Below are positions 1 through 9,618 of a stretch of 64,000 nucleotides of DNA, piece after piece. Origin of the DNA: Candidatus Aquiluna sp. UB-MaderosW2red (GTDB lineage Bacteria; Actinomycetota; Actinomycetes; Actinomycetales; Microbacteriaceae). The position numbers and the translations under genes are program-made. The stretch lies in the NCBI RefSeq assembly GCF_900100865.1, contig NZ_LT627734.1:1426001-1490000 (forward strand), written 5' to 3'. Numbering within the stretch: the stretch's first letter is position 1; each line of letters starts with the position of its first letter. The notes beneath the pieces are model-generated. The model did not search any database. It worked only from the letters and a program-made list of their open reading frames with translations, and was not told where the DNA came from.

Positions 1-2
1 GA

Positions 3-245
3 CTAAATAATCAACAAAACTGGGCCAAAATTGCCCCGCAATTGGCCCTCATGGAGCGAAATCTCTCGGACTCGGCAAGCTTATTGGTAGCTGTCGGCTT
101 AGCGGTAAGCCGGCTAGTGAACCAGATTGATAACCCCAATCAACCCCAGGATTTCAAAACCGCAAAGTTTTTTCGATCTCAGAGTGAAGTTAGCTTTGAG
201 GAGCCACAGGACCTGAACTGTGGCTGCCGCCTAGAGGAACTGTGA
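3..245 (+). CDS. 3' end of an unidentified gene (5' end outside window)
   Basis: The frame is open from the left edge to a TGA, giving about 80 C-terminal residues. The codons look like real coding sequence (many purine first positions), and the reading frame converges on uvrD2 with a 15-nt overlap, a pattern repeated elsewhere in this window. The visible part has a short hydrophobic stretch (SASLLVAVGLAVSRL) and a polar end with two close cysteines (NCGCRLEEL). I do not recognise the family. It could also be a chance open frame opposite the uvrD2 3' flank. Confidence 0.35.
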   Translation, partial: LNNQQNWAKIAPQLALMERNLSDSASLLVAVGLAVSRLVNQIDNPNQPQDFKTAKFFRSQSEVSFEEPQDLNCGCRLEEL

Positions 246-1847
246 GATTGGTTTAGCCGCATTATGGCTGATAACTAATTTGTCTCGAGCCCGAGTCACA
301 GCAACGTAAAAAAGCCGTTTTTCCTCGGCAATCTCAGATTCTGAGGTGGCGTGTGAAATTGGAAAAAGGCCCTGATTCATGCCTATTAAATGCACCCGAT
401 CCCACTCCAGACCCTTCGTGGCATGAACTGTCGCGAGTGTCACCGCATCTCGAATTGGTTCGTGCCCGGATCGTTCGCGCTCCTCAAGCTCTCGGACATA
501 CTCCTCAAGACTGACATCATCGCCAATCTCCTCGAGCACCTCGAAAAACCAATTCAAAGCCTCCCACTTCTCGCTGACCTCCGGCCTTGAGCGCCAACCC
601 ATTGATGCCAAAATTTTGGAGAGCTCAATAAAAAGTGGGTCATCACTTTGAGTCAACTGCAAGGCCTTGATGGCGCTGATTACCTGCAACACCTCAGGCC
701 TTCTAAAGAATCGGCCAGCCCCCCTTACTTGCACGGGAATTCCGAGCTCGAGTAACCCTTTCTCAATCGGCTCTAACTGCGAATTAATCCTCGATAAAAC
801 GGCGAGCTGCCTGGGTCGCATGCCAGAGCTCAAAGCCCCGGTCAGACCGCTTATGCAATCAGAAACCTGGGCATCAGCCGACTTGGCAGCTCTCATTTCT
901 GGCTTTGAGCCAGCGGAGCGGACGGCTTCCAACTTGCGACCAACCGCTATCGAATTAGCCAGAGTCACTATCTCCGAACTGGAACGATAGTTATTATCCA
1001 AACTGAAAACCTCGGCTTCCGGGTAGTCAGAAGCAAACCCCATTAGAAAATCGCTCGAGGCTCCGGCAAAGCTATAGATGGTCTGGCGAGGATCCCCCAC
1101 CACGCAGATGTCTTCTCTCTCGCCGAGCCAAGTTTCTAACAGCGCTTGCTGCAATGGCGAGATGTCCTGATATTCATCAACAGTGAAGAAGCGGAATTGC
1201 TGCTGCACGTGATTGAGCATTCTGGGCTCACTGCGCAATAAGCCGATGGTTAGTAGCAGCACATCCTCCCAATCCATCACCTTGCGATTTTGCTTGAGCA
1301 GCTCATAGCCATTTTGGAGATTCAAAAACACCTTGGAATTCAACCCCGCTGTTAAACCTCGGTCCAAATCCTGATACTCGCTCGGATCGGTCATCGAATA
1401 CTTGAGCCACTCAATCTCGGCAATCACCTCTCGACGCTGAGCCTCAGTCAACTTGATGTTGTGATCTTGCAATACTTCCGCTAGCAATTGCGGCTTATTG
1501 GTAATCAGCTTGGGTGTCGAAGTTTCAGTCAGCTGCGGCCAAAAAAACTGCAATTGGCTCAGGGCTGCAGAGTGAAAAGTTCGAACTTGCACCGCGGATG
1601 CCCCGAGTTTGCGCAAGCGCACCCTGAGTTCTGCTGCCGCACGGTTGGTATAGGTCAGGGCGAGAATTCGATTGGCCGCATACACACCGGTGGCAATTCC
1701 GTAGGCAATGCGATGACTAACGGTTCTGGTTTTTCCACTGCCGGCACCTGCGACTATGCAAACCGGCCCGCGAAGAGCCATGGCCGCCGCAGCCTGATCC
1801 GCATCGAGTGCCGCCAAAATACTCTCGGCTAAAGGCTGTGAGCTCAT
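231..1847 (-). CDS. uvrD2: UvrD2-like superfamily 1 DNA helicase, short form
   Basis: ATP-dependent 3'-5' DNA helicase of the UvrD/Rep family, cytoplasmic, expected in repair. Visible motifs: Walker A AGAGSGKT at residues 33-40, TYTNRAA (motif Ia), Walker B DEYQD at 224-228, GDPRQTIYSFAGA just after residue 250, TVHATKGLEW, and RLFYVAVTRAR near residue 510. At 538 residues it lacks the C-terminal HRDC and cysteine-rich region known from mycobacterial UvrD2 (about 700 residues). The ATG start fits an N-terminus directly preceding the helicase fold. It is divergent from the phosphotransferase-like gene and lies beside the AdnAB pair, as in other actinobacteria. Assignment as UvrD2 rather than another UvrD paralogue rests on that context. 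Confidence 0.85.
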   Translation of the reverse strand: MSSQPLAESILAALDADQAAAAMALRGPVCIVAGAGSGKTRTVSHRIAYGIATGVYAANRILALTYTNRAAAELRVRLRKLGASAVQVRTFHSAALSQLQFFWPQLTETSTPKLITNKPQLLAEVLQDHNIKLTEAQRREVIAEIEWLKYSMTDPSEYQDLDRGLTAGLNSKVFLNLQNGYELLKQNRKVMDWEDVLLLTIGLLRSEPRMLNHVQQQFRFFTVDEYQDISPLQQALLETWLGEREDICVVGDPRQTIYSFAGASSDFLMGFASDYPEAEVFSLDNNYRSSSEIVTLANSIAVGRKLEAVRSAGSKPEMRAAKSADAQVSDCISGLTGALSSGMRPRQLAVLSRINSQLEPIEKGLLELGIPVQVRGAGRFFRRPEVLQVISAIKALQLTQSDDPLFIELSKILASMGWRSRPEVSEKWEALNWFFEVLEEIGDDVSLEEYVRELEERERSGHEPIRDAVTLATVHATKGLEWDRVHLIGMNQGLFPISHATSESEIAEEKRLFYVAVTRARDKLVISHNAAKPISQFL

Positions 1848-1906
1848 TGCTAATCCTCTAAGTGCGCGTGGCGAAGCTGAGTGAATCCAGCTTGATTGTC
1901 TAACCT

Positions 1907-3016
1907 TTGTCCGTGGGAAGACAAGCTTTGATTTTAGCCGCGCTAGCGGCCGACGCCGTGCCCGGCAAAAACTTTCGGCATTTTCAGAAGCCCGAAGGTC
2001 AAACTGACCTTGAACTCTTGAGACTCTGGGACGATCGGGGAGGCTCGTATGAGCTCAAGGCTCCAGCTAGCCCTGATGGTGAGCGAGAGTTGGCTACCGA
2101 GTTCAGCGTCCTAAAAGTTCTAAGAAATTTCTCCTCAGAATTGCCCTTTGAGATACCTGAACTCCTAGGCCAAACCACCGATGCCGATGGCATCAGAATT
2201 TCAGTTTTCACTCTCTTGGGGGGTTCGGAACCGGATCTAACGAAGTTTGGACCGGGCGCTTTCTCAAAATCCTTTGCCCATGCCCTGGCCGCCTTGCACT
2301 CACTGGAAAATGCGAAGGTGGTTGAAGCTGGCCTTCCCGATTATGCCGCCACTCAGATTTTGCATAACAAAGTTACCGAGCTGGACAGAATTGCTGACAC
2401 CGGAAGGGTGCCATCCGCTTTACTTCAGCGCTGGGAGCAAGCCCTGGAGGATGTTGGCTTATTCCGCTTTCATCCAACGATTACTCATGGTGATATCAGC
2501 CAGGAAAGCGTTTTAGTCGAGGCTCAGAGCCTGACCGGTTTGACTAACTGGAGCTCGCTGTCGGTTTCAGATCCGGCCGAAGATTTCCGCTGGCTCATTG
2601 GTGCAGCTCTTCAGTCGACAGCCGAAGACACAATCCTGAATTATCGGGCTCTTCGCCCGCAGGCCGATGAAAACATCGCCCAAAGAGCGGTGCTTTATTC
2701 AGAATTGGAGCTCGGCAGCTGGTTAGCTCACTGCGTCGAAGAAGGCGACCCCGCAAGAATTGCGCAAGCCGAAGACTTGATCGAAGATCTCCGAACCCAG
2801 CTTGAAGCGGGCTCCCTCAGAGACATCCGAGCGAGCAGTTTTATTGGGCTCAACACAATCAGCATTCCGAATCAGACTCCCACTCAAGCCGTCTTGGCTC
2901 AGGAGGAGCCGGCTGCATGGAATTCTGAGGCTGAGCCATCCGAAGCGCTAATCGCCGATGCGGAGCTGAGCGATTCAGAATCTAAAACAGACCCTAAGAG
3001 CGATGAGCTTTTCTAG
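1907..3016 (+). CDS. phosphotransferase-like (APH fold) protein, probably degenerate
   Basis: A 369-residue protein with the layout of the aminoglycoside/macrolide phosphotransferase (APH) family. The catalytic-loop motif is present as THGDISQESVLV around residues 193-204, with HGD kept but the usual Asn five positions later absent. The metal-binding Asp expected in the following 'xDW' motif reads TNW at 213-215, before a family-like SDPAEDFRWL. This suggests weak or no kinase activity. The last 50 residues are acidic and low-complexity. The start is TTG at 1907, or GTG two codons later. It is divergent from uvrD2, and its 3' end overlaps adnB by 23 nt. An APH-like gene beside these helicases is known in actinobacteria; its substrate is unknown to me. 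Confidence 0.7.
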   Translation: MSVGRQALILAALAADAVPGKNFRHFQKPEGQTDLELLRLWDDRGGSYELKAPASPDGERELATEFSVLKVLRNFSSELPFEIPELLGQTTDADGIRISVFTLLGGSEPDLTKFGPGAFSKSFAHALAALHSLENAKVVEAGLPDYAATQILHNKVTELDRIADTGRVPSALLQRWEQALEDVGLFRFHPTITHGDISQESVLVEAQSLTGLTNWSSLSVSDPAEDFRWLIGAALQSTAEDTILNYRALRPQADENIAQRAVLYSELELGSWLAHCVEEGDPARIAQAEDLIEDLRTQLEAGSLRDIRASSFIGLNTISIPNQTPTQAVLAQEEPAAWNSEAEPSEALIADAELSDSESKTDPKSDELF

Positions 3017-6000
3017 CCAGCTCAATCTGATTGGCCAGCTCCAGCTCGCCCACTAATTTCAGGGGGACAACTTCTTGGCCATCGCCGGCGAAAAAGAATG
3101 CCGCCCGCACTTTTTCCACCCCAATTCCAAGGTGCTTAGCTAACGCGATTCGGTAGATTGCAAGCTGAATGGAACGGGAGTCTAAGTCGCTCTGACTTTT
3201 TGGAGTGCTCCCAGATTTCCAGTCCACAACCAAATACCCACCATCGATTTGAAAAACTGCATCAATTTTGCAAACAATAATGACCCCGGCCAAGCGGAAT
3301 TGAATTTCCTGCTCGATTAAAAAGGGCAGCATATCCTTAAACCTGGAATTCTTAAAATTCATCGCGAGATTGGCTTCCTGCTCGTTCCAATCTTTATCAT
3401 CCAATTCATCCCCCGAGCCAAAAGCATTTTCCAGCTCAGCGTGGAATTTGGTGCCAATGCTGGCCGCTTTTGAATATGGGTTTGGCAGCGGTCTTGCCAA
3501 TCGTTTCGCAAAATCCTCGGGGTCTTTCAAAAGAGCTACAACCATAGAGGCAGAGAGCCTCTCCGGGAAGCTGACGGCCTGTAGAAAGCCAGCGCGCTCT
3601 CGCTCCTCCATCAAAAGACCAATCTCCACAGAGTCAAAAACGCTCGAAGTTTTAGCGTTTTGAACCCGGTCCGCCGCCTCTTCTATCTGAGCTCGCCTTG
3701 CACCCAGCGGGTCTGTTGGCCAAGTTTTGACTTCCATCACCTGATCCAGCGGGTTTTGTTCTGGCACTAAAGGGATCGGGCCGAGTAACTCCAGTGCTCC
3801 TGCCTCCAAGAGCTCAGTAAAAAAGCTTGAAAGCTCACGTGGTTTTTTGGCACCCTGCTTATAAAACGAAGCGGTCAATAGGAGCTTGTGCTTGGCTCTG
3901 GTTATTGCAACATAAGCCAACCGGCGCTCCTCGTAACTGGAGCGCAATCGCATCTGGGATTGAAAGGATTCGAAACTCTCCTTCAGCTCAACCTGAGTTG
4001 TGGATAGTTGGAATCTAAAAGCAGGGAGCTTGGCCCGGTCGCCACGAAGTGCGAATGGCAACTTACCTGCCACCAGCCAACCCTTGGCATCACGACCCTG
4101 AATCGGGAAAGATCCGTTAACGAGCCCGACAACACAAACCAAATCCCATTCCAGGCCCTTGGCCGCGTGCACCGACATCAACTGAACTATTCCTTTTCTA
4201 GCGCCAGATTTGGGGAGCTCGAAGCTCTCCCTTTCCATCGCCTGGTCAAGCCACAAAAGCATCGCCGCGAGACTTGGTCGCAGAGCCGCCTGCTCGTAAT
4301 CTGCAATCCTTGCGATAAAAGCCTCCAAGTGCTGAAGCGGGTTTCTACGCTTGGAATGAGCAAATAGCTCAATGTCAATTTGTAGCTCTCGTGCAATCAC
4401 CCAGGCGAGTTCGCTGAGCGTCAAAGACGAAAAGCTACGCATTTTGGCAAAGAGTTCGGCGGCATTTTTGAGCCTGGCAAAACCAATCTCGGAAACATCA
4501 CAATAGTTCTGAGTTTCCGGCCGCCGAAACTCATCAAGTGCCTCGATTATGGTGACCGGCCTCGCACTGTTGACCTCGCTACGAATTCGTGACAGTTTTT
4601 TTGCGTAACCAGAGAGGCTCGCCAAATCCCTTGGGCTGATTCGCCATTTCGGGCCACCAAGAATCCGCATTAGATGAGCGCCCGCTTCCGGGTTCTGAAT
4701 CACCTTTAGAGCCGCGATTAAATCGATTACCTCGGGTAGGTCCAATAACCCCGATAATCCGGTGATTTCGACCTCCATCCCACGAGCCTCGATTGCCTCG
4801 GCGAACATGGCCATAGCCGCCTTGGTTCGAAATAGCACTGCGGCAGTGGCTTCCGGCGACAGGTTTTCTCGGAGCCAGCTGGCAACCTGTTCGCTCTCTT
4901 GTTGCTCATCGACACATACCCGACCCAGCACCTGATCTTTCTGCGAGCTGTTACCCGCAACCAAGGAAACAGGGGTGAGAGAAAAGTCATTGGGATCTGG
5001 ATTCGTGTCAAAACTAAGGGGTGTGGCAAGGGGCTGACTGACCAGATTTGCCGCTTCCACCACTTTTAGTCCGGACCTCCAAGAGCGAGAAAGCGGATAG
5101 ACGGCTTTGGTTTTTGAACCAAAGTCTTGGTGAAAGTTTTCTAGATTCGCACTACTTGCGCCGCGCCAACCGTAAATCGCCTGATTCGGATCCCCAACCG
5201 CCAAGACCGGCATCCCAAAGAATAGCTTTGCCAAGAGCCTTATCTGGATTGTTGAAGTGTCTTGATACTCATCCAGCATGACAAAAGAAATATCCAAATC
5301 CGGGTCGACGCTCTCGAGCGCTTTTAGAGCAAGCGCCACCTGATCGGAAAAATCTAGAAGGTTGCGGGCTCTTTTCAGTTCAAGATACTCCTGTGCAATT
5401 TCCAAAATCAGACTGTTGGTCTGCGCTTGGTCTATCAAATCTTGGGTGTATTGAAACCGGACCATCGAGCCAGATTCGGTTTTTGGCAAAGTTTTGGCAT
5501 GTTCGATTAAATCTTCCAGAAGCTCCCTGGCAGCCTGCGGATCCGCTTGATTATCGGTGAGCTCGGAAGCCATTGCCAAAGTCAAATTCACCAGATTCTC
5601 AAGACTGCGATCCCAGTCCCCTAACTTTAGAGAGATATCAGGATTGATTTTTCTCAAAAGCTCGCTGGCCAAGGCGACTGAGCCCGCCTCTGTTAGCAAG
5701 GTTGCCTCGGGATCGTATCCGACGCTCAACGCATATCTTCTGAATATTTCATTTCCAAAGGAGTTGTAAGTCGAAATCCGCGGTGGCTCAAAGTCCACCC
5801 CCAAGCTGGGGGGCCAGAGCTCCGATTCCCGCATGACATAAAGTGCCTGCTGAACCCGAATTTGAAGCTCGCTAGCGGCTTTTTTGGTAAATGTGAGCCC
5901 GAGAATCTGATCCGGTCTTGCGAGCTCATTGGCCACCAAATAAAGAATCCGCACCGTCATCAACTCGGTCTTACCGCTTCCGGCGCCGGCTATCACAAGT

Positions 6001-6104
6001 GAGGGTTCACTGAGCGAGGAATCCTCACACGCCCTTAGCTGTTCCTCAGTCAGCTGGTGCTCACTCAATAATTTATAAACCTGCTGCGCAGAAAATCTAG
6101 GCAT
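2994..6104 (-). CDS. adnB: AdnB, helicase-nuclease subunit of the AdnAB double-strand-break resection motor
   Basis: This is a 1036-residue UvrD-type helicase with a C-terminal RecB-family nuclease, the AdnB architecture. Walker A GAGSGKT is at 40-46 and Walker B DEYQD at 278-282; LSVHAAKGLEW- and RRLAYVAITRA-type motifs follow. The nuclease shows KIDAVF and then DWKSG near residue 961 (D...DxK). In mycobacteria AdnAB processes double-strand breaks in place of RecBCD/AddAB. Its ATG overlaps the end of adnA by 8 nt, so the two subunits are translationally coupled. Both ATPase and nuclease residues look intact, which makes this the likely main motor. Confidence 0.92.
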   Translation of the reverse strand: MPRFSAQQVYKLLSEHQLTEEQLRACEDSSLSEPSLVIAGAGSGKTELMTVRILYLVANELARPDQILGLTFTKKAASELQIRVQQALYVMRESELWPPSLGVDFEPPRISTYNSFGNEIFRRYALSVGYDPEATLLTEAGSVALASELLRKINPDISLKLGDWDRSLENLVNLTLAMASELTDNQADPQAARELLEDLIEHAKTLPKTESGSMVRFQYTQDLIDQAQTNSLILEIAQEYLELKRARNLLDFSDQVALALKALESVDPDLDISFVMLDEYQDTSTIQIRLLAKLFFGMPVLAVGDPNQAIYGWRGASSANLENFHQDFGSKTKAVYPLSRSWRSGLKVVEAANLVSQPLATPLSFDTNPDPNDFSLTPVSLVAGNSSQKDQVLGRVCVDEQQESEQVASWLRENLSPEATAAVLFRTKAAMAMFAEAIEARGMEVEITGLSGLLDLPEVIDLIAALKVIQNPEAGAHLMRILGGPKWRISPRDLASLSGYAKKLSRIRSEVNSARPVTIIEALDEFRRPETQNYCDVSEIGFARLKNAAELFAKMRSFSSLTLSELAWVIARELQIDIELFAHSKRRNPLQHLEAFIARIADYEQAALRPSLAAMLLWLDQAMERESFELPKSGARKGIVQLMSVHAAKGLEWDLVCVVGLVNGSFPIQGRDAKGWLVAGKLPFALRGDRAKLPAFRFQLSTTQVELKESFESFQSQMRLRSSYEERRLAYVAITRAKHKLLLTASFYKQGAKKPRELSSFFTELLEAGALELLGPIPLVPEQNPLDQVMEVKTWPTDPLGARRAQIEEAADRVQNAKTSSVFDSVEIGLLMEERERAGFLQAVSFPERLSASMVVALLKDPEDFAKRLARPLPNPYSKAASIGTKFHAELENAFGSGDELDDKDWNEQEANLAMNFKNSRFKDMLPFLIEQEIQFRLAGVIIVCKIDAVFQIDGGYLVVDWKSGSTPKSQSDLDSRSIQLAIYRIALAKHLGIGVEKVRAAFFFAGDGQEVVPLKLVGELELANQIELARKAHRS

Positions 6105-9033
6105 CTGTTACCGCTCTTGCCAGCAAAAGCTGGCAACTAGAGTCTTGATTGCAATGGCTCTGGTAATTGGCAATGAACTCGGTTCCCGATATGCCATCCT
6201 CGGCTTTTTCTAAGAGCGCATTGATCTCGGCCTCGAGCTCGTTGGAAAGAGGCGCCTGATAAAGCACCCTTAACTTGTCCGAGCCAACCGAAATAATCTG
6301 AGCTCCGGCCAGTGGTTCATCCTGGTGAAGCACTCGCACGGCCATTTGGTAAAGCGCTAATTGGCGATTCTTTTCAACATCAAGCTTGGTCGGGACTCGG
6401 CCAGTTTTTAGATCACTAACCAGGATCTCACCGGCAGCATTTTTTTCAACTCGATCGATTTTTCCACTCACGATCAGCTTGCCAACGCGCAGCTCGAAAC
6501 CCTGCTCAGCCCTTATCAGCTCTCCCGCGGTGGATAGATACTCCGACATCAGCTGAACCATTTGCATCGCCCTGCGCTTTTGAGCGGTTTGCTGCCACTG
6601 AGTCTCAAAATCCAGGGTGTGCCAATTGGATTCCACAAAGCTAACTGGGTCAATATCCTCTGCATTCTCTAGTGCTGCGTGAATCAGCGTTCCCAAAGAG
6701 GCCGCAAACCCGGAGCCGTCTCCCCCAAAATTGCCAATGAACCAGTGCAATGGGCAGCGCTCAAAAGCCTCTAGCTTTGAGGCCGAAATGCGTATTTGCT
6801 CATCTTCTGAGACAAGTTCGGAGTCTTTTGAAAGCGGAAATAATCCAAGCCACTGTGAAGGGTGAGCCCCGGCAACACCCGCCGCGGCGAAACTTGCCAA
6901 GGTGATTGCCGAACCTTGATCCCCAGCTGCTAGCTTGGCGCGCAACCTGCCAACCAGTCTGCGTAAATCAAAATCAATCTCGCTATTAGCCCGATCGGGC
7001 AAGATTCCAAACAGGGTAAAAAGTTGTGAGGGCTGTTCTTCAGCGTCCTGCATCGCGGAGAGCAAAAGCACGCTCCGACAGGCCCCGATAGTTCGATAGG
7101 CCATTCTTAATTCATCCGCTAACTCGGACTTGGCCGGTTTGGTTGGATCTTCTAATTTGCCAGCCAAATAAGCCTGCAGCGAGTTCGCACCTAGCAGTGA
7201 GTTTCTCGGGCGTAAATTGGGCCAAATGCCTTCTTGCAGCCTCGGCATCGCAACCACCTCAAAGCTCTGCCCCGCCAATTGACTTGGTGTCGCCAAAAGC
7301 ACCGCGGGCTTCTGGCCGGCTTTGGCCAGTGAGTCCTCTGGCACTCGAAGCGCCAGTTGCTGAATCACAAAATCCTCTGGTGAGCCAAGCTCTCTTTGAT
7401 CAAATCTTTGAGCGGCTGCAAAAAGTTCGAGAATTGAGTCCAGATCGCGATTTGCGGCAAAGCCGACCTCGGAATCACCGCGCGCCGCTTCGGCCCAGCG
7501 CGAGGCTGTGACATCGGAAAATATCATCGAAACCAGCTCGTGAGAGTGGCTGGGCGGGTTGGTTTTCAGGCGCCTAATCAGGGCTTTGAGCTTTTCGAGT
7601 TTTCGGCCCTCGGGTGAATCTAGTTCGAATGTTTCAGAAACCAGTGCCGAAAGAATCTCCGACCTGGCAAGGCCATCAAAGATAGGGTCCTGGGCTAGCT
7701 GGCGAACTAGTCTTCGGAGGCTAATCGAATCAAAGCCCCCAAAAGGTGACAGCAGAATTGCTTCAACCAAATCTGGTTCGTTTTGGCCATAAATTAATTT
7801 ACCCAAGTCCAAAACTGCGCGGGCGGCAAATTGGTCTCGCAGAGCGGCCTGCGAGCCGAGAATTCGGACCGGCACATTCCTTGATGAAAGCGAAATAGCC
7901 AGCTGTTCCAGTTGTCTTCTGGTTCTACCGACCACCACCATCTGGGAAAAGTCAAGACCACGAGTAAGTCTGAGTTTTCTTAGATTCGCCGCGAGCCAAT
8001 CCGTCTCAGATTGCTGGTTATCGTGCAGGGTGGCCAAGATGCCAGAGGTATCCTCGCTTTGCAAAAAAGGCTTGCGTTGTAGACCGGCCGCCGAAGTTGG
8101 GAGTCGCTGTGCGATCCTGGCCATGGCCGAGGCGATGGATTTTGGTTGCGGTTGAAAACTCTGCAAAAAGGTGGTCTTCACATTTTTGAATTCGCGCTTG
8201 GTCGCCAAAATGAACTCGCCGGGATCTGCCGAACGAAATGAATTGGTCGCCGAGTCCGGATCTCCAGACATCACTAGATTGCGGCCGCGCGCCATTTCTA
8301 GAGCAAGCTCCAACCCGGCTTGCGAAAGATTCTGGGCATCATCAATCAGGACGTACCTCACTCCTTTGAGTGAAGCTACAGAATCTTTAGCCCGCGCAAT
8401 CAAAGTAGATGGGTCCAGGTAGTTTTGTTTCTCAAGCGCTTCAAGATAAATAGGCAAAAGATCCTTGAGTATCTGATGTTTCAGCTTGGGAAATTGAACT
8501 CCCAGTGCGCCAAGGTCATTCGCGCTGAGTGAATGCTCCAAAACCACGGTAATTAAGTCCCTGAGTTCAATGTGGAAGCTTGGCAAACGAAGACTTAATT
8601 GGTCCACACCCCAAGTTCCTGCAAGACCCGAAGCCTCCAAGCTCTCAACGATTTCGGAAATTAGATTCTGTTGGCCTGCTCCAGAAAGAAGCCTCAAGTC
8701 GGGATTCAATTTTTGAATCAAACCGAAACAAAAAGAGGATATTGATTGAGCCCGCGCGCCCGTAGCGGTTTTCTCGGATTGTAAAGCCAATTGATTTCTC
8801 AACGCACTGGCCGCATTTCGAGATGGGGTCAGAACTAAAACCTGGCTTGCTGATAAACCTTTGGATTCGAGCTCCGACACGAGCTGGGCTAGCGCCGAAG
8901 TCTTTCCCGTACCCGGGGCACCAATTATCAGGCTTACTGGAGCTTCGAGTAGCTCGGCCAGCTCGCTAGGTACCAAAAAATTTGCCCCACCAGCTGCGGG
9001 CGCATTCGCAAATAGCGGAATATCATTGGCCAT
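6097..9033 (-). CDS. adnA: AdnA, partner helicase-nuclease subunit of AdnAB
   Basis: This 978-residue protein is AdnB's partner. Walker A GAPGTGKT is at 38-45. Walker B is DDAQ at 231-234 instead of DExQ. The C-terminal nuclease has a SKLEAFERCPLHWF motif near residue 755, GKIDRV, and SDLKTGR near 875. The end has CNQDSSC (Cys 961 and 967). With the FERC cysteine that makes three of the four cysteines normally expected for the Fe-S cluster of AddB/AdnA-type nucleases. The start ATG is followed by a short linker and the helicase fold. It is first in the adnA-adnB pair and divergent from the DUF3107 gene, with 67 bp between. Confidence 0.9.
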   Translation of the reverse strand: MANDIPLFANAPAAGGANFLVPSELAELLEAPVSLIIGAPGTGKTSALAQLVSELESKGLSASQVLVLTPSRNAASALRNQLALQSEKTATGARAQSISSFCFGLIQKLNPDLRLLSGAGQQNLISEIVESLEASGLAGTWGVDQLSLRLPSFHIELRDLITVVLEHSLSANDLGALGVQFPKLKHQILKDLLPIYLEALEKQNYLDPSTLIARAKDSVASLKGVRYVLIDDAQNLSQAGLELALEMARGRNLVMSGDPDSATNSFRSADPGEFILATKREFKNVKTTFLQSFQPQPKSIASAMARIAQRLPTSAAGLQRKPFLQSEDTSGILATLHDNQQSETDWLAANLRKLRLTRGLDFSQMVVVGRTRRQLEQLAISLSSRNVPVRILGSQAALRDQFAARAVLDLGKLIYGQNEPDLVEAILLSPFGGFDSISLRRLVRQLAQDPIFDGLARSEILSALVSETFELDSPEGRKLEKLKALIRRLKTNPPSHSHELVSMIFSDVTASRWAEAARGDSEVGFAANRDLDSILELFAAAQRFDQRELGSPEDFVIQQLALRVPEDSLAKAGQKPAVLLATPSQLAGQSFEVVAMPRLQEGIWPNLRPRNSLLGANSLQAYLAGKLEDPTKPAKSELADELRMAYRTIGACRSVLLLSAMQDAEEQPSQLFTLFGILPDRANSEIDFDLRRLVGRLRAKLAAGDQGSAITLASFAAAGVAGAHPSQWLGLFPLSKDSELVSEDEQIRISASKLEAFERCPLHWFIGNFGGDGSGFAASLGTLIHAALENAEDIDPVSFVESNWHTLDFETQWQQTAQKRRAMQMVQLMSEYLSTAGELIRAEQGFELRVGKLIVSGKIDRVEKNAAGEILVSDLKTGRVPTKLDVEKNRQLALYQMAVRVLHQDEPLAGAQIISVGSDKLRVLYQAPLSNELEAEINALLEKAEDGISGTEFIANYQSHCNQDSSCQLLLARAVTDA

Positions 9034-9100
9034 GTTGCCAATCTATTTGCACCGGCCGACATTTTCGTGTCGTAACCTTGAGATGCGTCTAAGGAGAATT

Positions 9101-9325
9101 ATGGAAATCAGAATCGGAATCAGAGAAAATGCTCGCGATTTGAGCTTTGAGTCACCACTTGGTGCCAAAGAGATTCAAGAGCTGGTAACCAAGGCACTCA
9201 ATGACAAAGTCACCGTCCTTAGTTTGCAGGATGATAAAGGTCGCACCATTTTGGTGCCAGTTGCCTCAATCGCGTATGTTGAAATCGGTGTTGAGGACAA
9301 GCGCCGAGTCGGATTCCTGGCCTAA
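9101..9325 (+). CDS. DUF3107 family protein
   Basis: A 74-residue protein starting MEIRIGIREN and ending in RRVGFLA matches the actinobacterial DUF3107 family (TB9.4 in Mycobacterium tuberculosis). It looks like a small beta-rich fold with one helix; function unknown. The start is the ATG at 9101, preceded by AAGGAG about 6 nt upstream; a longer open frame upstream overlaps adnA and is not needed. Its TAA overlaps the ATG of the next gene (TAATG), so the two are coupled. Presence next to adnA, the ferritin-like gene and the DEAD-box helicase follows the order I recall from mycobacteria. Confidence 0.85.
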   Translation: MEIRIGIRENARDLSFESPLGAKEIQELVTKALNDKVTVLSLQDDKGRTILVPVASIAYVEIGVEDKRRVGFLA

Positions 9326-9618
9326 TGGAAATTCTGGTTCTGCTGGGCTACACCGCCATCTTGTCTTTAGTGGCTCCTTTTGTGATGCCAAAATCAGATT
9401 TTTACGGAAGATTTGTTCCGGCTGGTATCGCGGCTGTTTCAGGCAGTGCACTATGGCTAATTTTCACCTGGCTGGGATTTCACTATGACGAAGCCTGGAT
9501 TTGGTTCGTAGTCATGCTGGGCATGCCAGCGGCTATTTGGTTTGCAACTGGTTTCTTGAATTCAAGGAGATCCTCAGCCGAAGCTAAAGAGCTGGAACAA
9601 CTCCGAGCTACGCGGTAA
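9325..9618 (+). CDS. small integral membrane protein, unknown function
   Basis: A 97-residue protein with three predicted membrane helices: about residues 2-20 (ILVLLGYTAILSLVAPFVM), 31-50 and 58-76, followed by a charged C-terminal tail (SRRSSAEAKELEQLRATR) likely in the cytoplasm. The start ATG shares a base with the DUF3107 stop, so translation is coupled. Its 3' end overlaps the convergent ferritin-like gene by 11 nt. I do not recognise a named family. Confidence 0.7.
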   Translation: MEILVLLGYTAILSLVAPFVMPKSDFYGRFVPAGIAAVSGSALWLIFTWLGFHYDEAWIWFVVMLGMPAAIWFATGFLNSRRSSAEAKELEQLRATR

